Of a stretch of DNA of 64,000 nt, positions 21,571 to 33,027 are shown piece by piece. Numbering within the stretch: the first letter of the stretch is position 1; each line of letters begins with the position of its first letter. The stretch is from Diplonema papillatum (Eukaryota; Euglenozoa; Diplonemea; Diplonemida; Diplonemidae). Made by a program: the position numbers and the translations under genes. Under the pieces are notes generated by a model. It worked only from the letters and a program-made list of their open reading frames with translations, was not told the DNA's origin and made no database searches. The stretch covers positions 124,001 through 188,000 of the forward strand of contig JAPJBO010000226.1 in NCBI GenBank assembly GCA_030068145.1. Reading direction: 5' to 3'.

Positions 21571-22535
21571 GGTATTTGCCCTTCAGAGTTGACCGCACTG
21601 TTGCCCACGACTCAGTCCAAAAAATGGATGCCAAGCCTGTCCGGCACAAGACGCACGCAGGCAGAGATATTCGTAACCTCCTGGGCCAAAAGCAAGATAC
21701 CAGAGCGTCTTTTGCCGTGCAACTCTATTTCTGGTACCAGGACGTACCTGTGCACGACTCTGCTCTGAGAGGACACGAACGCCTCCTCCTTCGCGCTCCG
21801 TCTCTTCCGATGTTATTGTCCCGTGTTCCGCATCGAGCCACAGGGGGGTCGTGTTCGAGTGTTCACGTTTGCCTTGGAGTGGGGGAAATCTGGATTGACG
21901 CGGTCTGCCTACGCGCGGGGCTCTCAAGCACTGGGTTGTCACTTTGCTCTGCTCTCCCAGCCCCATTTTGACGAGTTAGGTGAAAAAGAAGCCGGTGCTT
22001 CTGAATGTGTGCTTCACTTGCCACAGTTTCTTCTTGTTTCACCCCAAAACACCTGCCAAAACACCTGAAATCACTTGTAAATTTTACTAGTGCACTTGTA
22101 AATTTTACAAGTGCACTTGTAAATTTTACAAGTGCAAAGTCTTTACTACTGCACCGTGCATCGTACCATATAATAAAACGAGAAAGCGGGCCTGGTTGTT
22201 TGGACAATAAAACCATCTCACAAAAAGTACGCTACGCTCGGGTTTTGCTATCTCAGAAATAGTTTTGTTTCGCAGTAACTCATAACTGTAGTTTCGAAAG
22301 AGAACACTGGCGCGTGCTCGGGAGGAGACTGGCATAACAATCATGATCACTCACCAACATGTACGTACAGACAAATCGCATAGTCCAGCAACCCATGAGA
22401 AACGCTCATGCCATGCACCCTACGGTAGGTCGATCTTGAGGTTTTGTGCGTGATTTATTAGACTCCGCTGAGCCTCTGGGCGCTGAGATCGAAGTTTCTG
22501 AGTGACATACCGGGATCGTAAAACTTGTTTTGTAG

Positions 22536-22690
22536 GTGTGGGTGGGCCTTTGAAGCGTGGATGATGCCTCTCGCGCTGCTCCCCTTGAGGTTCCTGGCTC
22601 ATGCCAAAGCGCCGCCGCCCGGGTTAAGGGGTTGCGGCACCAGGCGTGGGCCAGGGCCAGGGAGGTTGTTCGGAGGGGTCACCACCCACC
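22536..22690. mobile_element. MITE-like 150-bp repeat, copy 2
   Basis: This is the direct copy of 12286-12434. Its ends GTGGGTGGGCC and GGTCACCACCCAC are inverted relative to each other over GTGGGTGG. Confidence 0.65.
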
Positions 22691-23639
22691 GTTCGCGGGC
22701 GTTACTTCACTGCCCCCGGCTCTCCCCGGCCTTCGTCATCCGGGGGGAGGGTTCCTAAACTTCCGTAAACTTGTACTTGTACCGTGGCCCACACCTAAGA
22801 AATCCATTCCAGGAGCAACAAAAATCGCCAGCAAGGATTCCTTTTTTGGCGAAGGTAGCCATCGTTTCGGTGCCTTTTGTCCGGAGCATTTTTTGCCCTG
22901 GATTTTCTTTTCCGTCCAAAGGAACCCTTCTCGTGTGGGGGATCACCATGTACAGCACAGACACATACACAAACTAAACCGGCGCCATGCACTTCGGCAT
23001 AGTGTTGGGTTGCTCTGCTCAAACTTCCAATTGTGGAACACATTGCAATGCCTCGAAAAAACATTCAGAAGAAGTGCGTAGTTTTGGTTGGAAGAAAGAG
23101 TAGTTTTTCTCACCAAAGAAGGGTGTTTGTGCTGTGTTCTTCGATTCGTTCCTTTTCGGGCCGGCTGCACACAAGATACTCAACTCCTTGGCTTCGCGAA
23201 ATGGCGCCGGAAACGGATAAGCTGCGGATCCGAAGACCCAAAGCCTTTGCCGTCTTCCCAATCATTGGATAAGTAAAACGACGACAAGAGGAGCGGTATT
23301 GCACTGTTGCGGCCTCCCCGCACCTATTCTACACCTCAACGGGCATCTCCGAGTTCTGTGGCGCGCACTCCCCACGTTCGGCCGCAGGTGACAATCGGAA
23401 ACACTTGAATCTTCGGACAAAGGTACTGGTCAGTCCCAGCCTGTGTGCACAAACTGTTAAGCTCGACGACAGGGGGTCTCCCATCTCCGCTAAGAGTGTC
23501 AAGCCCGTTCCGTGGCTGCTGTTTCGCCAGATAGAAGGGACAAAAAAAGGCGAGCCTAAACTTCGACTGATGACGTGCGGTTGTCTGGCAACACGCATAC
23601 TCGTTGCGGGAGAACCAATACTAAGCCGGTCCATCCCCT

Positions 23640-23815
23640 CCTAATAGACTGTGATAGACAGAAGCAACGCCAGGCAATACGATGCAGCTCCAGGGGATAG
23701 GGATGTACCTGATAGACTGTGGTGGACCTCGATTCGCTACAATGAACAGCGGCCGGCAATTCGATGCAGTTCCAGGAGATAGGGATCGACCGGCTTAAAT
23801 ACACCTCAATTGGTC
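23640..23815 (+). repeat. two tandem copies of a dispersed ~80-bp repeat
   Basis: The unit runs from TGATAGACTGTG through GCAAT.CGATGCAGCTCCAGG.GATAGGGATG. to ACCGGCTT. Other copies or pieces lie at about 12200-12265 (inverted), 12490-12525, 26765-26795, 26980-27050, 47630-47712 and 50815-50870. The core is AATTCGATGCAGTTCCAGGA. It may be a SINE or minisatellite-derived family; no Pol III boxes were recognised. Confidence 0.7.
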
Positions 23816-24185
23816 CTTATCTGTTGAACGCTACACCCAACCCGGATGCAACCGTGTGTCGCTGCACATTCTCCTTGGAATTGGGGCTGCTGATACAGTT
23901 TGTACGGGAGTGTAACGGCATGCTGATGATTATCACACGATGCCAGCTTTTTCGATACCCGTCCCACGGCATTTTGTGACGTGACAACAGGAGTTTTCGT
24001 TCGGTTGTGCACACCTGCGACGTGTTTCCCCTCGCATGGCACGCTTTCAATTGGTTTCGTTGTAGGGAAGGAGACGATCTCTTTCTTTATGGTAACAAGC
24101 GCGCTTGACAGTATTGAAAACACGTCGATCGGCAGCAGGTGATTTGCGCACGTGCGCGCAAACAGAAGAAGAAAAAAATAAGGGG

Positions 24186-26586
24186 TGACTGGTGTGGTCG
24201 GTGAGCCAGTTCCCCGTAGTTCCCCCGTAGTTCAACATGGGGGGGGGGTGTCTTTTTTTTTTCGTTTCTTGTTTTTTTTGCTGAGTGCTTCAGGGATGCG
24301 GCCTTGGGTCCTGGAGAGCATTTCTGAGCTACTTTGCACGTTTTCGTCACAAAATAAGGACAATTTCGGGTATTTCGAGCGTATCAAGATCAAAGACCCC
24401 AGGAGACAAGCCACCTGGTCCAGGCCAAAATCGGTGAATTTCGGGGGGTAATTCCTTTGTGGCGATCACTTTGTGCAGTCGGCCCTGGCGAAGGTGGGGC
24501 GGAAGAGCTACGAAGGTGCAGTATTACGGCCCCAACTTGCGCAGAGCGGCCATGTGCTATGCGTGCCCCGAAGAGGAAGGAATAGGATGAGAAGGAAGGA
24601 CAGACTGGGAGTCACGGTTTGACAGGTAGTGACAGGATCAGCTGCGGTAAGGAGAGCAGGAAATGTTCTACCAGAGGCCCCGCGCCCGCCGGGTTTCGAA
24701 GCGATCGCGGGACCGGAGACCTTCGCGGCGGTCGGAGGAGAGAGGTGGTTCCGGGCGCTGCAGTATTGGCTGCATGGGATGTGCTGGTCGGTGGCGGGTG
24801 ACGTCTCGATGGCGGAGCTCGCCGTCGACTTTGAAGTGTGCACCAAACTGGATCTTCCGGGCAGTGTCGTAGCGACGACGGACGGGACACCGTTGAGCAT
24901 GCGTGCGAGGGTACTCGCAAAACTTTTAAAACCCGTCGGGGATGCGCTGGAGCGAAACGGCGACGGACCGCTTCTGCCAGACAGGAAACTGGAGAAGATA
25001 GGGTCGCTGAGAACGGTGGGAGCCCCGCCGTGCCTCACGGGGTACGAGATGAGGCCGATCTTCCGTGGTAGTACGGAGACGATGGAAGTGCTCGAGACAC
25101 AGCTGACGACGGCACGAGTTCAGCGACGAGGCGTGGGGGATGGATCTTTTCCCTACGTACGGAGGTGGAAGGGCAGAGCGTGCGGCGAGATGGGCGGTGT
25201 TCAACGCTACGGAACACGAAAAGTGGAGTGAGCGGGTGTGCCGCGAGCACCAGAAAGTGAAGTGCGGCGTGTGAAAGCGCCGGTGCAGCAACCGATTAAC
25301 CTGGGCGAGCAATCGAAGAAGAAGCGAGGCACCAAACGCGCGCCTGAGCGCGACGATCAAGTCGAGCTAAAGAGGCGAAATAATGACACATCACGTACGA
25401 AGAGATAACCGCGACACCGCAAATCGCCACAGATTATTTGCATTCTAACCCAAACTATCAGAGGCGGTCGCGGTCGAAGACGGCAACCCGAGCGAGGAGC
25501 AAGGTTGATAACCAGAATGACAGGTCATAATAATAATGGCCATGCTGAAGGCAAGGTTGGAGGAGAAACTGGTGCTTGGCCGAGGATAAGATGGCTATGG
25601 CGGCGGGGGCAGAACAGAGAGACAGCGAGTCCTTCTTGTGGGGTAGTCACGCCTTCGCAGTCCCAGGACCTCCGCCCACTTGCGTACAGCCGTCGACTGG
25701 CCTTTCCCAAGAGGACGAGTTGGAATGCAGGTACCATCTCCGGAGAGCTTCCGGGTTCTCCCAGAGTAGAGGAGCTGATGCAAACGCCACCTGGGCTTCT
25801 GAACGTGATTGCAGATCACCTTCTTGCCAAACCCAAGAGGGGTTGGAGTGTCAGAATGGCGCGCAAGGAGAGGCTCTGGCTTGTTTGCTTCTTTCGCTGG
25901 CGAGAGGGACGGCAAAGCCTTCGGGTCTTCGGGCTCTGCATCCAGAGATCGTAGAGCAGTTTGCCGACAACAACATTAGCCTTGAATGGCATGCTGAGGG
26001 CATGCAGTTTATCAAGAACTTCTTATCAGCTTCTCTTCCATGCAGACACAAGTTGGACTCAAGCACATATTTTCTTCTATCACCGGACTCTTGATTGCGT
26101 GCTGCCAATTTTATCTGTGGGCTGTCCAAGACATCCTGCAGATCTCGATCGGCCAGGCCTCTGCCATCCGTCACGATAACGCGACTATTTTCAAGGACCA
26201 GTACAAGCACGCAATGGTGGCAACTGAGCTTTTCGTTCAGTCCTCTTGGGGAACGTTGAAGGGGGCCCGGTAGCGAGCTTTACTTAGGTTCCTGCGAGCG
26301 TGAGCCAACCGACATCTGCGAGTCCTACGATAGCGTTCGACTCTACTTTCCAACGAATCCTTCATGCCACGGCGAAAGCACCAACCCCGACACCCCGAAG
26401 GCTCCATTTTTCAAAAGGCTTGGCCTTCTGTGGAAAGCCCAAGCAAGAGGAACCGTTTTGCTCACTCCAAAGCTCCCGGTTTGGTGGCGTTTGAAAAAAT
26501 CCACTACAAAAAAAAAAAGACACCCCAAGGTCAGTTCCCCGTAGTTCCCCCGTAGTTCCCCCTGGCTATACCGACCACACCAGTGA
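24186..26586. mobile_element. 2.4-kb block bounded by inverted repeats
   Basis: ACTGGTGTGGTCGGT at 24188-24202 is exactly inverted at 26570-26584. Further inside, GGGGTGTC followed by a T-run (about 24245) is inverted as an A-run followed by GACACCCC (about 26507-26526). The interior holds a LINE fragment and otherwise unrecognised sequence. No transposase was seen. Confidence 0.6.
24713..25100 (+). pseudogene. LINE ORF2 C-terminal fragment
   Basis: The frame open from 24629 to 25231 encodes ELAVDFEVC, LPDRKLEKIGSLRTVGAPP and a GGERWFRALQYWLHG stretch. These align in order with ELAVDFEVH, LPAERKVRVGSMRTLGAP and GGRAMRALKGWLSAL of the ORF2 remnant at 8025-10073. The fragment lacks the zinc motif and the tail, and has no ATG start. 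It is on the opposite strand and divergent, so it comes from a different, older copy. Confidence 0.75.
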
Positions 26587-28202
26587 CACTTTCTTTTGTT
26601 TGTGCCCGCAGGACTCTTTCCTCTTTTTAGACTGTTTCTTGTGATATTTTTGTTGAGCGGAACGCACGGTAAGCCGCATGTAGTACGCTAGTGTGATGGA
26701 CCTTTCTTCGGAGGGGCTCACGCACTCAAAGATCGACTTATACGCATGTAGTACGCTGCCGGTCCACACCCTGCTGATAGACTGTGATAAACTATGCTAG
26801 TTGAGGTTAGAATGCAGAGTATCTGTAGCGATGGCCTGCATTTGTCACTAGGTGACTACCTCTTCGATTGTACCGTGTCGTGCTTCTGGAGTTAGACTCA
26901 TTCGAATCATCGTCTTCGCGCGGTCGCTTGGACCCTTCCCTTCTTTGTCGCTTTGCATGCCTGACATCCCTGTGGTAGACTGCTGATAGTCTGTGCTAAA
27001 CAGCAGAGGCAATTCGATGCAGTTCCAGGAAATAGGGGTGGCCGGCTCATAACTACACATTCTTAGCACAAGAAATGCCACGGGCGACGACGTCGACCTT
27101 GCGGACAACGCACAGGATTCGGTTCCTCGTCGCATTCCCGTAGAGTGCTGTGCCGGATGACGGGGGCACGCTACGAATGGTGCGATGTCGCTTTTGTTAA
27201 CGCCGTTGTTTTACTTCGAAAAAGAACAGAAGCAAAGAATGGCACGCCCCCCGTCGTTTTTTGATTGTTTCCTCCACTTCTGTCGATGGAGCACCTTCTT
27301 GAAGCATTCCTTCCCGATCGATTCAAGTAAGGAAGGCACATCGCACCGTCCGCCTTCACCAACAGGATGGGGATGGCTCACTTGTACCTGTGCTTGGCCT
27401 CATCAGAAGACATGCCATGACTTGCGCCGTGCGGTCAAAGCTTCGACACCAGCAGAACTACGGCAAGCGTGACGATGATAGTGCAAAGGCATATCACGCA
27501 CGCGAGCAACACCATCGTCTGTATGGTGCGGAATTGGCTTGGTTTGGAGCAAGCGGCGTTTCGAACTGAATCAACTGGGGGGTATCGGCCTTGTGTGTAT
27601 AATATGGTTCCCACCAACCCGAAGGAGCAAAAGGAGAACGGATCCATTGTTTCGCACGAATTCGAACGAGTGACGCAAGCCAGCGGCCGCCTTAGCAAAA
27701 AAGCATCGCGTCGACAATTGTTTGCAAGTCGGCGTATCAACGCCTGACGACGCAAACAGCGCAGCTCGGGTGCAGAAAGTAAACGCGCTGAAAAGCACAT
27801 TGACGACTCGTGATCCTCAAGCTTCTACCGGCCATTGCGAGCCAACGGCATGAAAAATGGCATACCATTCGGCTGAAGACGTACTTGCCACAGGTGTACG
27901 TGCTATCCTCTAAGTGCACCGGCTCTGGCGGCTTTTCGTCATCACTGATCGACTCAACGACGCAGCTCGGCATGCCGTCCGCCTGTTCCATCTGCTTCCG
28001 CAAAAGGGCCAGAACTGTCTCGTTTACCTGTGTGTGAGAGGAGGGGGCGTTGTGATGGGTGCTGGTTTTGAGGGATAAGGAAAAGTAAGAATCTTTTTGC
28101 GGTACTCTTTGACTCTTTTTCTCACTGTGGCTAGCCAGGAAAAGAGAGAGAGACGAGATAAGTACATGGGTGTTAGGACCACCCTTAGCGAGTCTAGAGG
28201 TA
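26587..28202. other. intergenic, no gene supported
   Basis: Apart from fragments of the dispersed 80-bp family near 26765 and 26980-27050, only short unrecognised frames are present. Confidence 0.4.
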
Positions 28203-29640
28203 ACCTTTTGCTCAGTCCGGCGTTTGCGCAAACCCGAACCTTTTTGTCCAGGCCGGCGTTTGTGCAAACCCGAACCTTTTTGCCCAGGCCGGCGTTTGTG
28301 CAAACCCGAACCTTTTTGTCCAGTCCGGCGTTTGTGCAAACCCGAACCTTTTTGTCCAGTCCGGCGTTTGCGCAAACCCGAACCTTTGCCCAGTCCGGCG
28401 TTTGTGCAAACCCGAACCTTTTTGCCCAGTCCGGCGTTTGTGCAAACCCGAACCTTTTTGTCCAGGCCGGCGTTTGTGCAAACCCGAACCTTTTTGTCCA
28501 GGCCGGCGTTTGTGCAAACCCGAACCTTTTTGCCCAGCCGGCGTTTGTGCAAACCCGAACCTTTTTGTCCAGTCCGGCGTTTGCCCAAACCCGAACCCTT
28601 TTGCCCAGGCCGGCGTTTGTGCAAACCCGACCCTTTTTGTCCAGTCCGGCGTTTGCGCAAACCCGAACCTTTTTGTCCAGTCCGGCGTTTGTGCAAACCC
28701 GAACCTTTTTGTCCAGTCCGGCGTTTGTGCAAACCCGAACCTTTTTGCCCAGTCCGGCGTTTGTGCAAACCCGAACCTTTTTGCCCAGTCCGGCGTTTGT
28801 GCAAACCCGAACCTTTTTGTCCAGGCCGGCGTTTGTGCAAACCCGAACCTTTTTGCCCAGGCCGGCGTTTGTGCAAACCCGACCCTTTTTGTCCAGTCCG
28901 GCGTTTGCCCAAACCCGAACCCTTTTGTCCAGGCCGGCGTTTGTGCAAACCCGAACCTTTTTGCCCAGGCCGGCGTTTGTGCAAACCCGAACCTTTTTGT
29001 CCAGTCCGGCGTTTGCCCAAACCCGAACCCTTTTGCCCAGGCCGGCGTTTGTGCAAACCCGACCCTTTTTGTCCAGTCCGGCGTTTGCGCAAACCCGAAC
29101 CTTTTTGTCCAGTCCGGCGTTTGCGCAAACCCGAACCTTTTTGCCCAGTCCGGCGTTTGTGCAAACCCGAACCTTTTTGCCCAGTCCGGCGTTTGTGCAA
29201 ACCCGAACCTTTTTGTCCAGGCCGGCGTTTGTGCAAACCCGAACCTTTTTGCCCAGGCCGGCGTTTGTGCAAACCCGACCCTTTTTGTCCAGTCCGGCGT
29301 TTGCCCAAACCCGAACCCTTTTGTCCAGGCCGGCGTTTGTGCAAACCCGACCCTTTTTGTCCAGTCCGGCGTTTGCGCAAACCCGAACCTTTTTGTCCAG
29401 TCCGGCGTTTGTGCAAACCCGAACCTTTTTGTCCAGTCCAGCGTTTGTGCAACCCGAACCGTTTGCCCAGTCGGGCGTTGTGCAAACCCGAAGCTTCTTG
29501 CCGGTCCGGTTTGTCCAACCCGAATTGTTTTGCTCAGCCTGGCGTTGGTGCAAATCCGCACCTTTTTGCCCAGGTCCGGCGTTGGTGCAAACCCGAACCT
29601 TTTTGTCCAGTTCGGCGTTTGTGAAAACCCGAACCCGTTG
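28203..29640. repeat. 36-bp minisatellite, about 40 units, with higher-order structure
   Basis: The unit TTTTTGTCCAGTCCGGCG-TTTGTGCAAACCCGAACC repeats head to tail. The unit length is a multiple of three and it lacks stops, so all six frames stay open and produce 12-residue peptide repeats (for example LDKKVRVCTNAG on the minus strand). Variants of the unit (TGTCC/TGCCC, TCC/GCC, TGTGC/TGCGC/TGCCC, GAACC/GACCC) recur in fixed blocks, notably around 28560-28640, 28860-28930, 29005-29065 and 29290-29350, indicating amplification of multi-unit segments. The right end becomes degenerate from 29440 on. The long open frames are explained by the repeat and are not claimed as genes. Confidence 0.92.
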
Positions 29641-29785
29641 AACCCTGATGGCAAGTTCGGTTGGGATGATAGCAAGTTCGGGGCGCGTACCCCGGACCCC
29701 CCCCCAGGGGTGGCCCTAAGCGGCCAGATTGCGGAGTCGTTGGCAGAATCGGACCTGACCCCACCCCCCCCCTATATACAGGCTA

Positions 29786-29850
29786 TTTTCACTGTGGAGG
29801 GGGGACGCTACCTGTCACTCTCTAAGGTGGTCACCACGGTGGGTGGTCAG
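29786..29850. repeat. dispersed 65-bp repeat, inverted copy at 4437-4500
   Basis: CTATTTTCACTG, then GACGCTACCTGTCAC and CTCTAAGGTGGTCACCACGG, match the reverse complement of 4437-4500. Confidence 0.75.
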
Positions 29851-30000
29851 AAAAAAAAAATTTTTTTTTGGCCCAAATACGCCTAAAACCACACTTTGAA
29901 AAATTTTTGTGGGCCCACTTTTGCCAGGGAATTTTGACCATTTCACCTCAGAGAATTCGACCACCCAGCCTCCAAGGCAACTGCACTGTAGAAGGGGGAA

Positions 30001-30080
30001 AATCTTAGTTTCGTGTTCAGGCGCTATCTAAGTATTTGATGCTAGCATCAAGTCTTCTTCGCGGAGTGCAGAGTCTTTTT
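30001..30080 (-). repeat. fragment resembling part of the 50918-52702 gene
   Basis: The minus strand reads REEDLMLAS, and beyond it PEHETKIF in another phase, corresponding to REEDLMLAS and PEHDEPKF of the host gene at about 51585-51660. A related fragment is at 62399-62516. In both dispersed fragments the core TTGATGCTAGCATCAA is a perfect 16-bp palindrome; in the gene it has one mismatch. Confidence 0.65.
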
Positions 30081-30469
30081 TCTTTTTTTCTTCTTTTTTT
30101 TCCGTTTTCTGTTTTTTATGTTCTTTCTTTCGTTGTCGACAATTTCTTTTTTCTCCTTTTACTTTTAATTTTTTAATTTTAATTTTCTTTACCATGGTAT
30201 TTTTGGACTTTCTGGTGCCGTAGAGTAGTTCTTCTTTCTCTATGCCGCCCACGTCGATGTTCGTTTAGCATTGAGTTCTTTTAAGTACATGAACCACATG
30301 GATTAGCATGCACTGTTCGTTTAGCAGCGGCTGCCGAATCATGCCGTGGCACCGTCCTTTTGTGCGTCTGCCTTGCTGAAGAAGTGTGGGAAAGGAGTCC
30401 AGGACTCCGTGGTTTGAAACCATGTGCTATGGCTTCACTTCCTCCTCCCTTCGTCCGTTTTTCTTTAAA

Positions 30470-30543
30470 AAAGGGGGTTTACAAATTGGGTTGTGGCTCG
30501 TAACCAACCGCCACGGGGCACTACTTCCACCAGGTGAAAGTGT
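30470..30543 (-). other. 3' end of the RT-USP element
   Basis: Immediately after the stop codon the sense strand has GTGGCGGTTGGTTACGAGCCAC, whose ends pair (GTGGC/GCCAC), followed by CCCCC and a T-run. The same segment without its coding region occurs at about 62970-63036. Confidence 0.6.
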
Positions 30544-32842
30544 TTACGCTTTCTCGAGAGAGATGACGTAGCCATTGGTTGTGAATCTCCTGGCACATTC
30601 CTCCCATGAGAGTACGAATACTTGCTGGTCGTCGTAGCACACCCATTCATCGTCTTCCTTTAACACGGTATAGTAATGACCTGCCGTTGCTCTTCCGGTG
30701 TGGATAATGAAGCCTTTTACCGTGTAGGAGTCTTCACCGATCAGTATGGTTTGTCGGATCGGGGTGCGGGCTGGTATTTTTATTTCTTCGCGTGTTTTTT
30801 TCGATAGCTGTGCTCGTTGCAGTGTTACATCCATTTGCTTTGGAAATGTGTAATACTCCTTCGTAAATCCAACGGTCCTTTTGTTACAGGTGCTACAGGG
30901 GAAGTCGTCCACTTTGGTTGCTCTCTTGTTTTGCACTTTCTTTATCAGATCCTCAACTGACTCGGTGTAGGGCTTCTCCCTGTTTTTGAGTTCAAGCATC
31001 AGGAACGGTTCTGACGCCGGCGATGCTCGTGAAGACTCTTTGCATATTGTGCACGTTGTCAAACGGGAGTATGTCACCGTAGCTTGGTCGTCGTCGTCGC
31101 CCGTCACGCAGGAGCGTATCCACGTCAGCAGTTCGTGCACGTCCCGATGCGCGGAGTCGTCTGCCGTCGTGTTGAACACGAGGCTCCGGAGTGTGGCCAT
31201 TGTACCGTGGATGTTTTGGCCTGCGTCGAAATCCGTGAACAGCCTCTGCACCATCTGCTGGTTGGTGTCCAGGTGCGTTAGGTTTGCGAGTTGTAGTCGG
31301 AAGGACGTCCTTCGCGCCAGGAACTGCACGCTGGCGGCGAAGAAACATGAGTTGCGAATGTTCGTTATGCCGTTGCGTCCAGGTGGGTTTGTTGGTTTCG
31401 TCGCAGGGTGCGTAGTGCTGGTGGGTTCGGATTTGTGCGGCGACGTAGACTGCGGCGAGGTTCTCCCGGGTGGATGTTTCGGTGAGCCGTCGGGCGGTTG
31501 CGGCGTGCGGATGCTGATGTACGGTTTTTCCTCGTTGGTCGGGCGACCTTCGTCATAGGCCTTTCCGACGAAGTGGTAAAACCGTGACAGCACTCGCGCA
31601 TCTAATTCGTACTTTCCGTACGTTTGTGCCACGAACGTGTCGAACGTGCGCCGGAGTTCCCGTCCAGAGAATCCTCGGTTCCGAAGTCTGTAGTACACCT
31701 TCATGACCTCGACCTTCAGATCTGGCATGTTGTTGCAGATGCGCGCTGCTCGGATCAGTGCGCCTTTGAAGATCGAGGTTCCGGTGTTTCGTGGTACCGT
31801 GGATTCGACGTGGGTGTACTTTATCGGATTCCAGGGGAATTCCTCACCCTTGTCCAGGACAGACATCCGAATGAAGTCCGTCTTGTCATTCCTCTCCATC
31901 CGGATCCGCATCCCCAAAAAGACTACGTCGTCGACACCTTTCGACGTTTCACCATACTCCATGCCGTAGATATCTTCCGGCGGTGGTCGAACACCCCAGG
32001 TCAGGAAGTCGTCAATGAATCTGACGCTGTCGGCGTGATTCCTGGCCTCTTCTTGCAATCCTTTCGCGACCAGGCCGTCGATGTACTGCTTTTCGCACCA
32101 GTAGCAGTATAAGTTGGCGAGGTCTGGGCTTGCATTGCCGCCCATGGGGATTCCGGATACCTGCTGGTAGCATGTTCCACCGTTGGTGACGAAGGTGTTA
32201 CCAACAATGAAGCTGACCAGTGCTCGAATCTCTTCGACATTGTAGGAGGTCGTGTTCGATTCGTCTGGTTTCCCAAATTCGAAACGGTGTTTGGCGCGCT
32301 GGGCTTCTACGTTCGCTCCTTTTTCGGACTTCATGTACTCGAAAGCCTCTGCAACCGCAGACATAACATAGTCAACAATCTGCTTCTGCGGAATCTTCGT
32401 GTACATCTCTTTGAAGTCGAAGGTTCGTGGCGCTTTTTTGCGCAGTCGAGCGTAGTTCGTCTTTATGTGTACTGCTACGTCATCGACCGACTCCACGACG
32501 AAGAAACGACGTATCCCCGTTTGCGAAAACGCCGCTTCGTCCTTGCTTCGGAGCGTAGCTAGCACCAGCTTCAGCAAACCGGAGGCTTCTTGGTGTGCAG
32601 GGGTTGTGGATGCACGTGTCTTCATTCGTTTCTTGTCGCGGCCTTTTTCGTCTCGGTCCTTCTGTTCGTTTTTCTTCTCAACGTTTCCTTTCTCCGACAC
32701 GCCGGCAATGTACCGCATCCGTGGTTCGGGTTTGTGGAGCTTCGGGATGCCGTAAAGGTACGGTAGGTTGTCGGCGTGTACGAACTTGTGTGACTTGTTG
32801 AAGTCACGGTGTCGTTCGAGCACGTCATCAATCGACTCCCCC
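30544..32842 (-). CDS. reverse transcriptase fused to a ubiquitin-specific protease (C19-type), 5' truncated
   Basis: One uninterrupted frame of about 760 codons; residues are counted from the GTG at 32823. At 21-40 is PYLYGIPKLHKPEPRMRYIAG, the finger region seen in Penelope-like and group-II-like RTs. The palm has DFKEMYTKIP (136-145), GIPMGGNASPDLANLY (224-239) and the catalytic FIDD (269-272, variant of YxDD). A thumb-like region follows to about 425, then a proline-rich linker (440-483). From 485 to the end is a whole USP domain: Cys box NIRNSCFFAASVQ with C493, a zinc ribbon C591xxC594 and C643xxC646, His box GHYY with H716, and the third catalytic residue in YDDQQV (D731). No GIY-YIG or other endonuclease follows. 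No ATG precedes the RT; the left end abuts a G/C run, so the start is lost. It is expected to be an element-encoded polyprotein or fusion; the biological role of the protease is unknown. Confidence 0.85.
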
Positions 32843-32954
32843 CCCCCCTCCGGAAAACCTTGATGATGGCAAGTTGCGGGCCCTTATCCAGGGGGGAGGG
32901 CCCCTCCGGACCGCCCCTGGTGAACCTTTGATGCTGAGTGCAGACCCGGAAAAA

Positions 32955-33027
32955 AGTCCACCGGCGGGAACCGAACCTCCCACCCGTAGGTAAGGAACGT
33001 CGTCAACTGACGACTGTGCCACGCCGT
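32955..33027 (-). other. tRNA-like sequence, possible SINE head
   Basis: The minus strand has a box-A-like GTGGCACAGTCGTCAG and about 35 bases later a box-B-like GGTTCGGTTCCC. The stems do not pair well enough for a functional tRNA. It lies just upstream of the truncated RT-USP frame. Confidence 0.35.

Larger units (their letters stand above)
19350..22158. mobile_element. inverted-repeat element with ACTTGTAAATTTTAC arms
   Basis: The left end (19350-19535) and right end (about 22043-22158) are reverse complements beginning CACGGTGCAGTAGTAAA. Each arm contains repeated palindromic ACTAGTAAAATTTAC and ACTTGTAAATTTTAC units and ends inward with CAGGTGTTTT. The centre has no recognised transposase and carries two small hairpin elements (20878-20985 and 21484-21570). 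Its left tip abuts the preceding element exactly. Confidence 0.72.
22159..24185. other. repeat-bearing intergenic stretch
   Basis: It holds the second MITE-like copy (22536-22690) and two tandem copies of the AATTCGATGCAGTTCCAGGA family (about 23640-23815). No gene is supported. Confidence 0.45.

Noticed and set aside
28203..29640. Three or more overlapping open frames of about 480-590 codons on both strands as genes
   Set aside because: They are produced by a stop-free 36-bp tandem repeat and have no unique domain, start context or codon bias.
28203..29640. CRISPR-like array
   Set aside because: The units are contiguous 36-bp repeats without unique spacers, in a eukaryotic context with no cas genes. 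The same applies to the 41-bp arrays.
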